A stretch of DNA of 32,407 bases, taken from the NCBI GenBank assembly GCA_002084665.1, contig NBLY01000060.1:1-32407 (forward strand). The letters are read 5' to 3'. The notes below the pieces were generated by a model, which saw nothing but the letters and a program-made list of their open reading frames with translations, was not told the origin of the DNA and did not search any database. The DNA comes from Desulfobacteraceae bacterium 4572_35.2. Lineage in GTDB: Bacteria; Desulfobacterota; Desulfuromonadia; Desulfuromonadales; Desulfuromonadaceae. Position numbers and translations under genes: made by a program. Below are positions 1-7,882 of the stretch, in pieces; position 1 is the first letter of the stretch; each line of letters opens with the position of its first letter.

Positions 1-152
1 AGTTGGTTGGGAGATCTCAGCAAAAAACGCTCACAAGCAAGCTTGGTCTTGTCGTTGCCGTAAACGCAATGGTCTCCTGTGTCGGGATAGAAGTCTTCTC
101 CGCTGGTGTTGTGTTTTTCCGCAGGCGATGTCTTTGGTGGTTTCTGTGTCAC
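1..152 (-). CDS. Possible 5' fragment of a hypothetical gene, cut by window start
   Basis: An open frame on the minus strand begins at a possible GTG near position 152 and runs off the window edge without a stop, giving about 50 codons. Its composition is protein-like, with a Lys/Pro-rich start and then an acidic stretch containing the residues GEDFYPDTGDHCVYGNDKTK. I recognise no family, there is no clear ribosome binding site, and the complementary strand is also open. It could be the start of a real gene read divergently from eutH, or chance. Confidence 0.2.
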   Translation of the reverse strand, partial: MTQKPPKTSPAEKHNTSGEDFYPDTGDHCVYGNDKTKLACERFLLRSPNQ

Positions 153-635
153 TTTAGATTGGCATATCTTTAAAAACAGTCAAAGCGGCACTCAAAAGAT
201 AAGGTTCAGGTCGAACAATTTGGTTTGAAAAGTATCAGTATTGACTCATAACTTACTGTAGTCACAGGCTTTTTCATGCTTGGTGTCGCAGCTTAGGTAA
301 CACTTATCTCGTATACTATGATGTCCGTGACACACCTGTACCGTCCCTCCACAAGTTAAAATCCGAAATATTGCATAAGAAAAACATCTGAAAAAACAGT
401 ATGTTATGTAGCCTTGTGTCTTTGGTTTGGCTTGGTGGCTCACTACTTGCAGCACCTATGGCTAAACTTAGAGCATAGTTAGAGTTATTATAAAATAAGC
501 CGAGCTGTTTTTTTCTAAGCAAAGTTGTAACGGACCAATTTGTTCCGTATTGCCAATTCAGAAAGGAGCTGTAGTAACGTATATAGCTTTTACTGCCACA
601 GTTTAAAAAAAATCCCACAAATCAAAATCAAGAAA
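153..635. other. Intergenic region upstream of eutH
   Basis: About 480 bases without a convincing gene. The short open frames here are overlapping, low-quality and lack ribosome binding sites. The stretch holds the -24/-12 promoter candidate at 436-450, leaving a leader of roughly 200 bases before eutH. I looked for a cobalamin riboswitch and found no B12-box-like sequence. Confidence 0.6.
436..450 (+). promoter_or_regulatory. Candidate sigma-54 (-24/-12) promoter of the eut operon
   Basis: TGGCTCACTACTTGC has the invariant GG and GC dinucleotides (437-438 and 449-450) separated by exactly ten bases, with TGGC and TTGC matching the -24 and -12 boxes. Only two positions of the consensus core (A and G in TGGCACG) differ. 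The divergent regulator at 10522-12519 is a sigma-54 activator, so context supports the call. Transcription would start near 462. No upstream activator site was identified with confidence. Confidence 0.55.
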
Positions 636-749
636 CCTAGCGAAAGGAAAGAGTGAATTATGGAAAACATTGGAACAGTTATAATTTGGATTCCTAGCGA
701 AAGGAAAGAGTGAATTATGGAAAACATTGGAACAGTTATAATTTGGATT
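636..749 (+). repeat. 57-bp perfect tandem duplication spanning the eutH start
   Basis: The 57 bases 636-692 are repeated exactly at 693-749. Each copy contains the ribosome binding site (GAAAGGAAAGAG), the ATG and the first eleven codons of eutH. Translation from the first ATG (660) gives a 17-residue peptide that shares the eutH N-terminus and then stops at TGA 711-713, three bases before the second ATG at 717. It may be an assembly overlap or a real duplicated start. Confidence 0.9.
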
Positions 750-1922
750 ATCATGGCATGTGCAGTTGTTGGCGCATTCGCCTCGCTTAAAGATGAAGAA
801 AATGGTCTTGGTGGAGAGTTTATTACAGGTTTACATAGTATCGGCCCAATCTTTGTTCCAGTTGCTGGAATTATGGCGGCTATTCCTTACCTGTCAAAAT
901 TTATCAATGCTGTTTTTGGTCCTTTGTACAATGCTGTTGGCTCGGATGCAGCTATCGCTGCCACCACGTTTATCGCTGTTGACATGGGCGGCTACCAACT
1001 TGCCGATGCCCTGGCCCAGACTCGCGAGGCTTGGATCATGGCAATGATCACTGGCTACATGGCGGGTGCGACCATCGTATTCTCTATTCCAGTTGGTCTG
1101 GCAATGTTGGACAAGAAGGACCACAAGTACATGGCACTGGGTGTGATGGCTGGTATCCTGAGTATCCCCATCGGCGTGTTTGTTACCTGTATTGTTACGA
1201 TGCTGACCAATGTTCAGGTGCGAGACATGGTCTCTGCTAATGCCGATGCAAGCTACGTTCTTGCTCTTACTCTGGGTGGCATTTTGGCCAACCTGACTCC
1301 TTTGATTATCTTCTGCTTGGCGATCGCTGTTGGCCTGTGGTTGGTGCCAGGTGTCATGGTGCGTGGTTTTCTCGCTTTTGGTAATACCATGACTGCAAGT
1401 CTTAAATTGGTGTTGGTGTTCAGCATTGTTGAGTATTTCACTGGATTCTTTAGTTCAACACTTGGTGGCTGGGGCTTTGATCCGATTATTGCCGATACTG
1501 TAGACCAGTTCCGTGCGCTGGAAATTGCTGGCTATATCGGCATTATGCTGTGCGGTGCCTTCCCGATGGTTTACCTGATTCAAAAATATCTGGCTAAGCC
1601 GATGGACGCTATCGGTGGCAAGCTAGGCCTTGAGAGCAATGGCGCAGCTGGCATCTTAGCAGCCGCAGCCAACATTTTGGCCATGTTCCGCCTTATTGGT
1701 GATATGCGCGCTAAAGATAAAGTTCTATGTATCGCATTTTCAGTATGCGCTGCTTTCATGTTCGGTGATCACCTTGCGTTCACCGCCAACTTTCAACCGA
1801 CTCTGATCGCACCAGTTATGTTGGGTAAGTTCATCGGCGGTACGACAGGATTTTTCCTAGCCTATCTGTTGTCCGTTCCTAAGGCTGAAGCTCTCGAGCT
1901 GGAAGATAGAGATGTCGCATAG
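717..1922 (+). CDS. eutH: EutH, ethanolamine permease/facilitator
   Basis: A 401-residue polytopic inner-membrane protein matching the EutH family in length (E. coli about 408) and in its conserved segments, for example the FITGLHSIGPIFVPVAG stretch near the N-terminus, AVDMGGYQLAD near residues 88-98 and the MFGDHLAFTANFQP motif near the C-terminus. EutH is thought to import ethanolamine when the external concentration is low. Around ten hydrophobic segments are visible. The start at 717 follows GGAAAGAG, but a duplicated start lies 57 bp upstream. The stop overlaps the eutA start by 11 bp, so the two genes are translationally coupled. Identification is firm. Confidence 0.95.
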   Translation: MENIGTVIIWIIMACAVVGAFASLKDEENGLGGEFITGLHSIGPIFVPVAGIMAAIPYLSKFINAVFGPLYNAVGSDAAIAATTFIAVDMGGYQLADALAQTREAWIMAMITGYMAGATIVFSIPVGLAMLDKKDHKYMALGVMAGILSIPIGVFVTCIVTMLTNVQVRDMVSANADASYVLALTLGGILANLTPLIIFCLAIAVGLWLVPGVMVRGFLAFGNTMTASLKLVLVFSIVEYFTGFFSSTLGGWGFDPIIADTVDQFRALEIAGYIGIMLCGAFPMVYLIQKYLAKPMDAIGGKLGLESNGAAGILAAAANILAMFRLIGDMRAKDKVLCIAFSVCAAFMFGDHLAFTANFQPTLIAPVMLGKFIGGTTGFFLAYLLSVPKAEALELEDRDVA

Positions 1923-3369
1923 CGAAAAAGGTAGCCTGCCGATTGAGTCCGGAACGGGACAGAGTATGACGTGCGGCGTTAGCGCTACGCGGAATACCGA
2001 TGTTCGTCAGGTGAAACTTATCGGGTTTGATTTTGGCTCGACCACCAGCAGTGCCATTGTTGCCAAAGCCCATGTCGGTCGTAATTGTGTTACGGGTCGC
2101 ATGGAGCTTGGCCAACCGGAAATTCTATATCGCTCGACACCGGTTTTTACCCCGTTTGCTGATGGCGTGATCGATGAACAGCGAGTGGAGGAGTATCTGG
2201 AGCAGTGGCTGGAGGAAAGTGACACTAATCTGGAGGATATCTTTGCCGGTGGCACTATCATTACTGGTCTGGCGGCACTGCGCAGTAATGCGCAACCTCT
2301 AGCTAGGCTGGTAAGTGAACGGATCGGCGAGGCGGTTATCGCTACAGCTGATGATCCATCGCTGGAGTCGTGGTTGGCATTTATGGGCAGTTGCTCGGTA
2401 TTGTCCCGCTTTCACAGTGAAACACCGATCGTCAATCTTGATATCGGTGGAGGAACCACAAATCCGGCTCTGGGATTGAACGGTAATGTGCAAAGCACCG
2501 GTTGTTATTATGTCGGGGCGCGACATTTCCGTTTTAAACCCGACAGCTATCTGTTGCTTGGACTATCAGAGTTCGGTCGTCAGCTTCTGAAGCACTTGGG
2601 GGTTCCGTTGTCTGTTGGTGAAGTTATGAGCTCGCAGCTACGTGATCAGATCCTCGATTTTTATATCGAGTCACTGGAAGCCATGGTTAAAGGGGCAACG
2701 CAGTTTTTTGCGAACGGGATTGCCAAGGTTCATCAGCAGGTGCCGTTTGAATGTGACTGTAGCGGAGTACCGCCGGTTGTGACCTTTTCTGGTGGGGTTG
2801 GTGAGTTGATCTATCAACAGGTTGCCGGCGAGGGGTTGCCAACAACAACCTATTTTGGTGATCTGGGGCGAGCAACTGTCTACGGTTTAGCTCTGCACAG
2901 CACCGATGTTTCTGGCACCACCCTGTATACCCTGTATCTACCCGATAGTCAAGCACTGCCGTTGCGGGATCTGCCAATTGTGGCGCGTTTGGCGATGGAT
3001 GCTAGCTTTGATGACTGGGTGCATGCTCTGGAATTGTTGCGTAAGGGGAGCAGTGGCGGTTGTATTCAGATTCTTTCACCGCGATCATTGGATCCTAATG
3101 GACCCCCAGCGAGCTTGCCACAAATTAAAGCAGCCGGTCAGTGTTTGGCGGCGGTGTTGCAGGCTCACCCTCTGTCTGATGAGCACACCATGGTGTTGGT
3201 TGTTAGTGACAATGCTGGCAAAACCCTCGGTAATTATGCGTCAAACTGGGGCCAATTGCCGGTGAAACTGGTGGTGATTGATGAAATTCCTGATCGCCAT
3301 GCACATTTTGTGAATATCGGTCGTTGTTTGAATAATATTGTTCCGGTCTCTTTTTATGGAATGAATTAA
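1912..3369 (+). CDS. eutA: EutA, ethanolamine ammonia-lyase reactivating factor
   Basis: A 485-residue cytoplasmic protein of the EutA family, an actin/Hsp70-fold chaperone that exchanges damaged cobalamin out of ethanolamine ammonia-lyase in an ATP-dependent way. The first phosphate loop is IGFDFGSTTSSAIV (about residues 37-50), the second IVNLDIGGGTTNPAL (about 173-187), and VVTFSGGVGELIY follows near 290. The C-terminal half keeps the family pattern down to the final VNIGRCL and VPVSF. The N-terminus is about 30 residues longer than in E. coli EutA. An internal ATG at 1966 is an alternative start, but 1912 has a GGAAG site and overlaps eutH. eutBC follows 42 bp later. Confidence 0.93.
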   Translation: MSHSEKGSLPIESGTGQSMTCGVSATRNTDVRQVKLIGFDFGSTTSSAIVAKAHVGRNCVTGRMELGQPEILYRSTPVFTPFADGVIDEQRVEEYLEQWLEESDTNLEDIFAGGTIITGLAALRSNAQPLARLVSERIGEAVIATADDPSLESWLAFMGSCSVLSRFHSETPIVNLDIGGGTTNPALGLNGNVQSTGCYYVGARHFRFKPDSYLLLGLSEFGRQLLKHLGVPLSVGEVMSSQLRDQILDFYIESLEAMVKGATQFFANGIAKVHQQVPFECDCSGVPPVVTFSGGVGELIYQQVAGEGLPTTTYFGDLGRATVYGLALHSTDVSGTTLYTLYLPDSQALPLRDLPIVARLAMDASFDDWVHALELLRKGSSGGCIQILSPRSLDPNGPPASLPQIKAAGQCLAAVLQAHPLSDEHTMVLVVSDNAGKTLGNYASNWGQLPVKLVVIDEIPDRHAHFVNIGRCLNNIVPVSFYGMN

Positions 3370-3411
3370 AAAAACCAAGAAAAGCACAGGCTTTTTCAAA
3401 GGAGAATTAAT

Positions 3412-3830
3412 ATGAGTAAGATTTTAAAAATTAAGTCGCTAGACGAAATTGTTGTTCCTGAACCGAAGGTGGATGAAACGTACAACAAAACGTTGTTAAA
3501 TCGTGAATTTTCGTTCGTAGGACTTAAGAAATTGTTGGGTGTGGCTGATTTTTCTAAGTCTGGTGACGGAAGATGAGATCAGTCGTGAAGCAGCACGCTC
3601 AATACTCTCCAACCTGACACTGCAACATCTGTACGATCGCCCACTGATTGATTAGCAGCGGAAGATGAGATCAGTCGTGAAGCAGCACGCTCAATACTCT
3701 CCAACCTGACACTGCAACATCTGTATGATCGCCCACTGATTGATGATCGTGGTGAGCTAGATTCCGTTATGCGAGTCGGTTACGATATCGATATGGCGGT
3801 GTTTGATTCTATTGCCGATACAACAATCGG
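3412..3830 (+). pseudogene. eutB: EutB N-terminal part, disrupted
   Basis: ATG 3412 after AAAGGAGAATTAAT is the natural start of the ammonia-lyase gene. Residues 25-52 align with the EutB N-terminus (NREFSFVGLKKLLGVADFSK, then SGD, against the E. coli VYQFKDVKEVLAKANELRSGD). The frame stops at TGA 3574-3576 inside a duplicated 86-bp block. It reopens in the same frame from 3655 (AAEDEISREAARSILSNLTL, then YDRPLIDD) and continues to SIADTTIG near 3830, where the frame changes and about 16 residues of the family alignment are missing before the main open frame. If repaired, this would be continuous with the gene at 3849. Confidence 0.85.
3567..3744 (+). repeat. 86-bp near-perfect direct repeat inside eutB
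   Basis: Bases 3567-3652 and 3659-3744 are identical except for one C/T difference (3634 versus 3726), which is synonymous (Tyr TAC/TAT). A 6-base spacer separates them, giving a 92-bp period. Only the second copy is in frame with eutB. The first ends the reading frame. Confidence 0.9.
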
Positions 3831-3848
3831 GAGCGTATCAGTCCAGCA

Positions 3849-5636
3849 TTGCTCCCCGTGGTGGTGGCCAGTCTCGCTAAGATCTGTGATGTACACGAAC
3901 TGATCTATCTTTCTGCTAAGGTTAAGCCTAACGCTAAGGCGCGTACTCGCGTCGGTTTGCCAGGTACACTGTCTTCGCGGTGCCAGCCGAATCATCCCAC
4001 CGATGATCTGCGTGGCTTGACCTTGCTGACCTATATGGGCCTCGCCGAAGGAACTGGTGATTGCTTACTAGGGATGAATCCGGCGGAAGATACAGTGGAA
4101 AATGTCAGTGTTGTTCTGGAAACAATGGACAAGATCCGTCGCGAAACTGGGGTGCCAACTCAGCTCTGCTGCCTATCTCATATTAAAACTCAGCTGGCCG
4201 CTCTGGAAAAAGGGGCACCAGTTGAAATCCTATTCCAAAGTATCGCTGGAACCGACAGTACCCTGATTGATGAGTTCGATGTCACCGTTGATTATCTGGA
4301 TAAAGCCTATTACATCATGGCTGAAAAGGGTCCATTGCGTGATCAAGCTGAGCAGTGGATGTACTTTGAGACAGGTCAGGGCAGTGAAGTCAGCTACAAC
4401 AAACATAACGGCATCGATATGACGGTTACTGAGGCGCTGTGTTATGGCTTAGCGCGTCGTTATGATCCGTTTATGGTTAACAATGTTACCGGTTTTATCG
4501 GTCCCGAAACCCATCTGGATAACTTTGAGATGATGATCTCAAATCTTCAGGATCATTTTATGGGTAAATTGATGGGCCTACCTATGGGGATGGCACCATG
4601 TTACACCCTTCACTCAAATTGCACCTTAGAGGGGCAGCAGATGGCGACCCAGATGTTGACCGCTGCTGGGGCCAATTTCTTCATGGATGTTTATTATGGC
4701 ATGGATCGTATGCTGTCCTATTTTGACACCAGCGGCCACGATAATCAGACCTTGCGAGAAATTCACAACCTGAAACCGGCTCCTGAATATTTGGCTTGGG
4801 CTGTTGAAAAAGGGATCTACCAGCTCGATGAGCAGGGCAATGTTGAGCGTGGTGCCCATTGGGGTAATCCGCGGATCTTCTGTGATTCAGATGTTGAGTT
4901 TCAGAAATTGCTTGAGTCTACTCCGGCTGTTTATGGTCTTGAAAATGCTGGGCCACGTGTTGCCAACGATGTGCAACGTACATTACGTGCCAATCAGGCG
5001 ATTGCTCGTGAGGCTATCCACGCTGATCTGCGTATGGAAGAGTTTGAGAAATTCAATGTTCGACTACTCAATACCAAAGCAACAAGTAAGGATGCTCATC
5101 TCAACGATCCTGAACTAGGAGCACATATTGACGAACAGGATCGAGCGGCATTGAAGGTGGAAAATTGTGACGTGCAGATTCTAATCTCCGACGGTCTCAG
5201 TGCTGAGGCCATTCATCACAACATGGACGAATTGCTGCCAGTGTTGGAGGATGGACTCAAGAGCCGAGGTTATACCGTTGCTCAGCACCTTGTCGCTCCT
5301 TATGGACGGGTTAAGCTGGCCGAGGAGGTTTCCTATGCAGTTCAGGCCAAGGTGATCATTAACTTGATCGGTGAGCGCCCAGGCGGTGATGCCTTAGCTT
5401 CACGCAGCATGTCTTCCTATATGACCTATCGTCTCGAAGATGATGATAAGCAGGCCGCTGCCGAGTTCAGCGGCAATAACGATATTGCCTTTGAGATGAC
5501 AGTTATCTCGAATATTTACGCCGGTGGCATCCCCTCTCTTGAGGCTGGCAGTCTGATTGTTGAAAGAGCTAGCGAAATTCTTACAAACCGCGCAGCTGGC
5601 AACCGCCTTACTAATTTGCTCAAAGACAAGGCTTAA
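3849..5636 (+). CDS. eutBC: Ethanolamine ammonia-lyase, EutB-EutC fusion (lacking EutB N-terminus)
   Basis: This 595-residue open frame carries EutB from its middle onward and EutC in a single polypeptide. The enzyme converts ethanolamine to acetaldehyde and ammonia with adenosylcobalamin. EutB signatures include SSRCQPN (substrate-binding Arg and Gln in the GTFSARLQPN context), WMYFETGQGSEVSYN, VTGFIGPE and GMDRMLSYFDTSGHD with the catalytic-site acidic residues. EutB ends near NPRIFCDSD (residue about 350). EutC follows with AGPRVANDVQRTLR, then QILISDGLSAEAI, YGRVKL, LIGERPGGD and ISNIYAGG. The microcompartment-targeting N-terminal tail of EutC is absent. The listed start (TTG 3849) is only where the open frame begins; the true start is 3412. 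A terminator follows at 5659. Confidence 0.9.
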   Translation: MLPVVVASLAKICDVHELIYLSAKVKPNAKARTRVGLPGTLSSRCQPNHPTDDLRGLTLLTYMGLAEGTGDCLLGMNPAEDTVENVSVVLETMDKIRRETGVPTQLCCLSHIKTQLAALEKGAPVEILFQSIAGTDSTLIDEFDVTVDYLDKAYYIMAEKGPLRDQAEQWMYFETGQGSEVSYNKHNGIDMTVTEALCYGLARRYDPFMVNNVTGFIGPETHLDNFEMMISNLQDHFMGKLMGLPMGMAPCYTLHSNCTLEGQQMATQMLTAAGANFFMDVYYGMDRMLSYFDTSGHDNQTLREIHNLKPAPEYLAWAVEKGIYQLDEQGNVERGAHWGNPRIFCDSDVEFQKLLESTPAVYGLENAGPRVANDVQRTLRANQAIAREAIHADLRMEEFEKFNVRLLNTKATSKDAHLNDPELGAHIDEQDRAALKVENCDVQILISDGLSAEAIHHNMDELLPVLEDGLKSRGYTVAQHLVAPYGRVKLAEEVSYAVQAKVIINLIGERPGGDALASRSMSSYMTYRLEDDDKQAAAEFSGNNDIAFEMTVISNIYAGGIPSLEAGSLIVERASEILTNRAAGNRLTNLLKDKA

Positions 5637-5658
5637 CCTGGTGTGAGTTTTCATAGCG

Positions 5659-5680
5659 AGGAGGCCCGTAAGGGCCTCCT
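5659..5680 (+). terminator. Hairpin terminator after eutBC
   Basis: A perfect 9-bp stem (AGGAGGCCC / GGGCCTCCT) with a GTAA tetraloop lies 22 bp after the eutBC stop, followed by TATCTATTT. It is GC-rich and tetraloop-closed, with a weak U tract. Confidence 0.75.
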
Positions 5681-5771
5681 TATCTATTTGCGGTTATTGA
5701 GTAATTTTTTGGTAACTGGATGGTTATGCTAATGGAAATTAAAACTTTTTGCGCTATGGCCAGCACTAACG

Positions 5772-5785
5772 GGCTGTGGCTTCGC
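5772..5785 (+). promoter_or_regulatory. Weak -24/-12 promoter candidate for the permease cluster
   Basis: GG at 5772-5773 and GC at 5784-5785 are ten bases apart in GGGCTGTGGCTTCGCA, 45 bp before the first small gene. Only the GGC and GCA parts fit the consensus, so this is weak. It would explain co-regulation with eutH. Confidence 0.2.
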
Positions 5786-5830
5786 ACTAATTTGACTCTG
5801 TTTTAGACCTGAATCAACGAAGAGGACATT

Positions 5831-6094
5831 ATGAGAAATAAAATAAACTCACTCTACACCAAAGACAATATTATTGTGTTCGCATCGATGTCCCTTCTCT
5901 GGTGCGTCATACTTTTTGTCCTCAAGCAGGTGATTTCGATCTCGCCGAGTGCTGGTTTCAGTAGCGCCGTCACCGGTGCTGGAGTCGCTGTTCTTGCCGC
6001 CCTTACAGCAACCTCTTTTGCCTTGATCATGCACCTTAAAAAAAACAAGATCTCATTATATACTGAAGAGATCGAGAATATTGGCAAACTATAA
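5831..6094 (+). CDS. Small two-helix membrane protein (87 aa)
   Basis: An 87-residue protein not recognised as a known family. Two hydrophobic helices are clear: about residues 13-35 (VFASMSLLWCVILFVL) and 44-67 (TGAGVAVLAALTATSFALIM). They are joined by a short polar loop and followed by a basic tail (HLKKNK) and an acidic C-terminus. ATG 5831 follows AGAGGA at good spacing. It heads a compact run of four small or large membrane proteins ending with the APC permease, with gaps of 12 to 26 bp, so a role as an accessory subunit or regulator of the permease is plausible but unproven. Confidence 0.75.
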   Translation: MRNKINSLYTKDNIIVFASMSLLWCVILFVLKQVISISPSAGFSSAVTGAGVAVLAALTATSFALIMHLKKNKISLYTEEIENIGKL

Positions 6095-6120
6095 GCGCCC
6101 AAGATATAAGGGAAAAAACT

Positions 6121-6357
6121 ATGAAAACCTTCAAGACTGTATTCGATATCCTGTTTATCATGCTCCTGTGCTTCGCCACGCTGCTAGGCACTATGCTGCT
6201 CCAGGGAGGGCTCTTAGTGGGCGGGGAGGGGATAGACTACACCTTCGGGCTGGGTTCGTTTACCGTTACCTTCGGTGCTATGGCTGTCTATTTTGTGTTC
6301 ATTCTCAAGACTAGCAAAAAGGAGCTGAAAACCATGATCGACAGGATCTACAAATAA
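6121..6357 (+). CDS. Small two-helix membrane protein (78 aa)
   Basis: A 78-residue protein with two predicted membrane helices, about 8-32 (LFIMLLCFATLLGTMLLQGG) and 44-62 (GSFTVTFGAMAVYFVFIL). The loop between them contains GGEGIDYTFG, and the C-terminus is lysine-rich (KTSKKELKTMIDRIYK). ATG 6121 follows AAGGGAAAA. No family was recognised. It sits 26 bp after the 87-residue gene and 17 bp before the next, in a cluster that ends in the ethanolamine permease. Confidence 0.75.
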   Translation: MKTFKTVFDILFIMLLCFATLLGTMLLQGGLLVGGEGIDYTFGLGSFTVTFGAMAVYFVFILKTSKKELKTMIDRIYK

Positions 6358-6374
6358 CACTAAAGGACAATATT

Positions 6375-6500
6375 ATGAGTTTCTGGAAAATTATGAATTT
6401 TTCGGCCTGGGCTTTAAGTACAATCATCTTTTTGTGGCTGGCTATTGATTTTTATAAAGCTGAAAAAGAGTTGTCAGACAAGAAAAACAGCATAGAATAA
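6375..6500 (+). CDS. Very small single-helix membrane protein (41 aa)
   Basis: A 41-residue open frame: ATG 6375 preceded by AAAGGACAA at normal spacing, stop TAA 6498-6500. One hydrophobic helix (FSAWALSTIIFLWLAIDF, about residues 9-26) is followed by a charged tail (KAEKELSDKKNSIE). It fills the gap between the 78-residue gene and the permease, leaving only 17 and 12 bp. The good ribosome binding site, tight spacing and membrane-tail composition support a real gene. Function is unknown; it resembles in layout the small subunits that accompany some permeases. Confidence 0.6.
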   Translation: MSFWKIMNFSAWALSTIIFLWLAIDFYKAEKELSDKKNSIE

Positions 6501-6512
6501 GGATGTGTTGCC

Positions 6513-7880
6513 ATGGATAATGCAAATAAAAAAGAACACAAGCTGTCAAAAGTCTTGGGGGTCATCCATATATGGGCTCTCGGCGTTGGAATTGTCCTCG
6601 TCGGTGAATTTATGGGCTGGAATTTTGCTGTAGCTAAGGGTGGTACTCTGGGGGCGATTATCGCTTGTTGGGTGATGGGGGTTCTTTTCATCTCGCTGGT
6701 GATGGTTAATACTGAGATCGGTTCAGTCATTCCTGAGGCTGGCGGCCAGTATGCTATGGCCAAATACCTTCTTGGCCCCTTGGCCGCCTTCAATATCGGC
6801 CTGATGTTGGTGTTTGAGTATGTCATGCTGGAAGCGGCGGACGCGCTAGTGGTCGGCCAGATTCTGGAATCTTTGCATCCAGATGTTCAGGCACTGCCCT
6901 ATATCATTCTGAGCTTGCTGTTTCTAACCTTGCTCAATTATCGCGGTGCTCTAGCGGCGTTATCATTAAATTTCGTGATCACCGCCATTGCGGTGTGTAC
7001 TATCTTCATTCTGCTGATCGTGACCAAATTTTACACCCCCGCTGACAGCCTACTTAACCTTAAAGAGATGTCAAATGGATTGCCTTATGGCTGGATCGGT
7101 ATTCTTGGGGCCTTTCAATTTGGTATCTGGTTTTATCTGGGGATCGAAGGGACAGCTTTGGCCGCCGAAGAGTGCCGTTCTACCGGTCGCTCTCTGCCGA
7201 TAGGAGCGATTGTTGGCCTGATCACTCTGCTGACTGGTGCTACTATCACTTGGTATGTCTGTTCGGGACTTGTCAACGCTGATGATCTCGGTAAGTCGGT
7301 CTATCCCCTTTATGACGCTGCTGTGGCAACGAAAATGCCATTTGTCATCGCTGCTCTGTTTATTGGTACCATCCTCGCTTGTTTAGCCAGCGCCAATGGC
7401 TGTATTCATGATGCAGGTCGAGCCTGGTTCTCTATGTCTCGTGACACATTGATTCCGGAGCAGTTTGGTGTCCTTCATCCTAGATACAACACCCCCCACC
7501 GAGCGATTTTGTTTCTATTGCCGATTTCGTTGGCTTTCGGTTTTACCGGACTGTTAGATCAGGTCGTGACGTTCTCCATCTTTTCTGCCCTGCTGGTTTA
7601 TGCATTCACTGCCATCATGATGTTCAAGTTCAGAAGCATGTACCCGCTAGGGACAATTGAGCGTGGTTATATCTGTCCTGCCCATCCGATTCCAGCCATT
7701 ATTCTCGCCATCTTGACTCTAGCGACATTCGCTGGTATGTATTTCGGTTATTGGATCAATATTCTCGGCGGCTTGACCTTTTACTTTTTGGCCTCGCTGT
7801 GGTTTGTTAAATATCGTTGTAAATCGGTTGATTTGGAAAACTTCATCACCCCGAGGTGGCCACGACCCAAAGGATTTTAG
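6513..7880 (+). CDS. eat: APC-family ethanolamine permease
   Basis: A 455-residue, roughly 12-helix transporter of the amino acid-polyamine-organocation superfamily, closest in features to the ethanolamine permease subgroup. The helix 1 region WALGVGIVLVGEFMGWNFAV carries the unwound Gly motif. GSVIPEAGGQYAMAKY matches the PxAGGxYxy motif, EGTALAAEECRSTGRSLPIG the helix 6 to loop consensus, and FSMSRDTLIPEQFGVLHPRY the late loop signature. ATG 6513 follows AAGGATG. It is the last large gene of the small-membrane-protein cluster and overlaps nothing downstream; the next start is 3 bp away. Its substrate is inferred from family resemblance and from the eut genes next door. Confidence 0.85.
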   Translation: MDNANKKEHKLSKVLGVIHIWALGVGIVLVGEFMGWNFAVAKGGTLGAIIACWVMGVLFISLVMVNTEIGSVIPEAGGQYAMAKYLLGPLAAFNIGLMLVFEYVMLEAADALVVGQILESLHPDVQALPYIILSLLFLTLLNYRGALAALSLNFVITAIAVCTIFILLIVTKFYTPADSLLNLKEMSNGLPYGWIGILGAFQFGIWFYLGIEGTALAAEECRSTGRSLPIGAIVGLITLLTGATITWYVCSGLVNADDLGKSVYPLYDAAVATKMPFVIAALFIGTILACLASANGCIHDAGRAWFSMSRDTLIPEQFGVLHPRYNTPHRAILFLLPISLAFGFTGLLDQVVTFSIFSALLVYAFTAIMMFKFRSMYPLGTIERGYICPAHPIPAIILAILTLATFAGMYFGYWINILGGLTFYFLASLWFVKYRCKSVDLENFITPRWPRPKGF

Positions 7881-7882
7881 TG

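Noticed and set aside
263-276. CACAGGCTTTTTCA here recurs exactly at 3385-3398, upstream of eutB
   Set aside because: A 14-base match near two starts of one operon is suggestive, but there is no symmetry or further copy, so chance is likely.
246-618. Short minus-strand open frames upstream of eutH
   Set aside because: Two overlapping frames of low-quality composition, no ribosome binding sites, and they cover the sigma-54 promoter.
5694-5830. Possible cobalamin riboswitch ahead of the permease cluster
   Set aside because: Searched by eye for the B12 box and paired arms in all eut-region gaps; none found.
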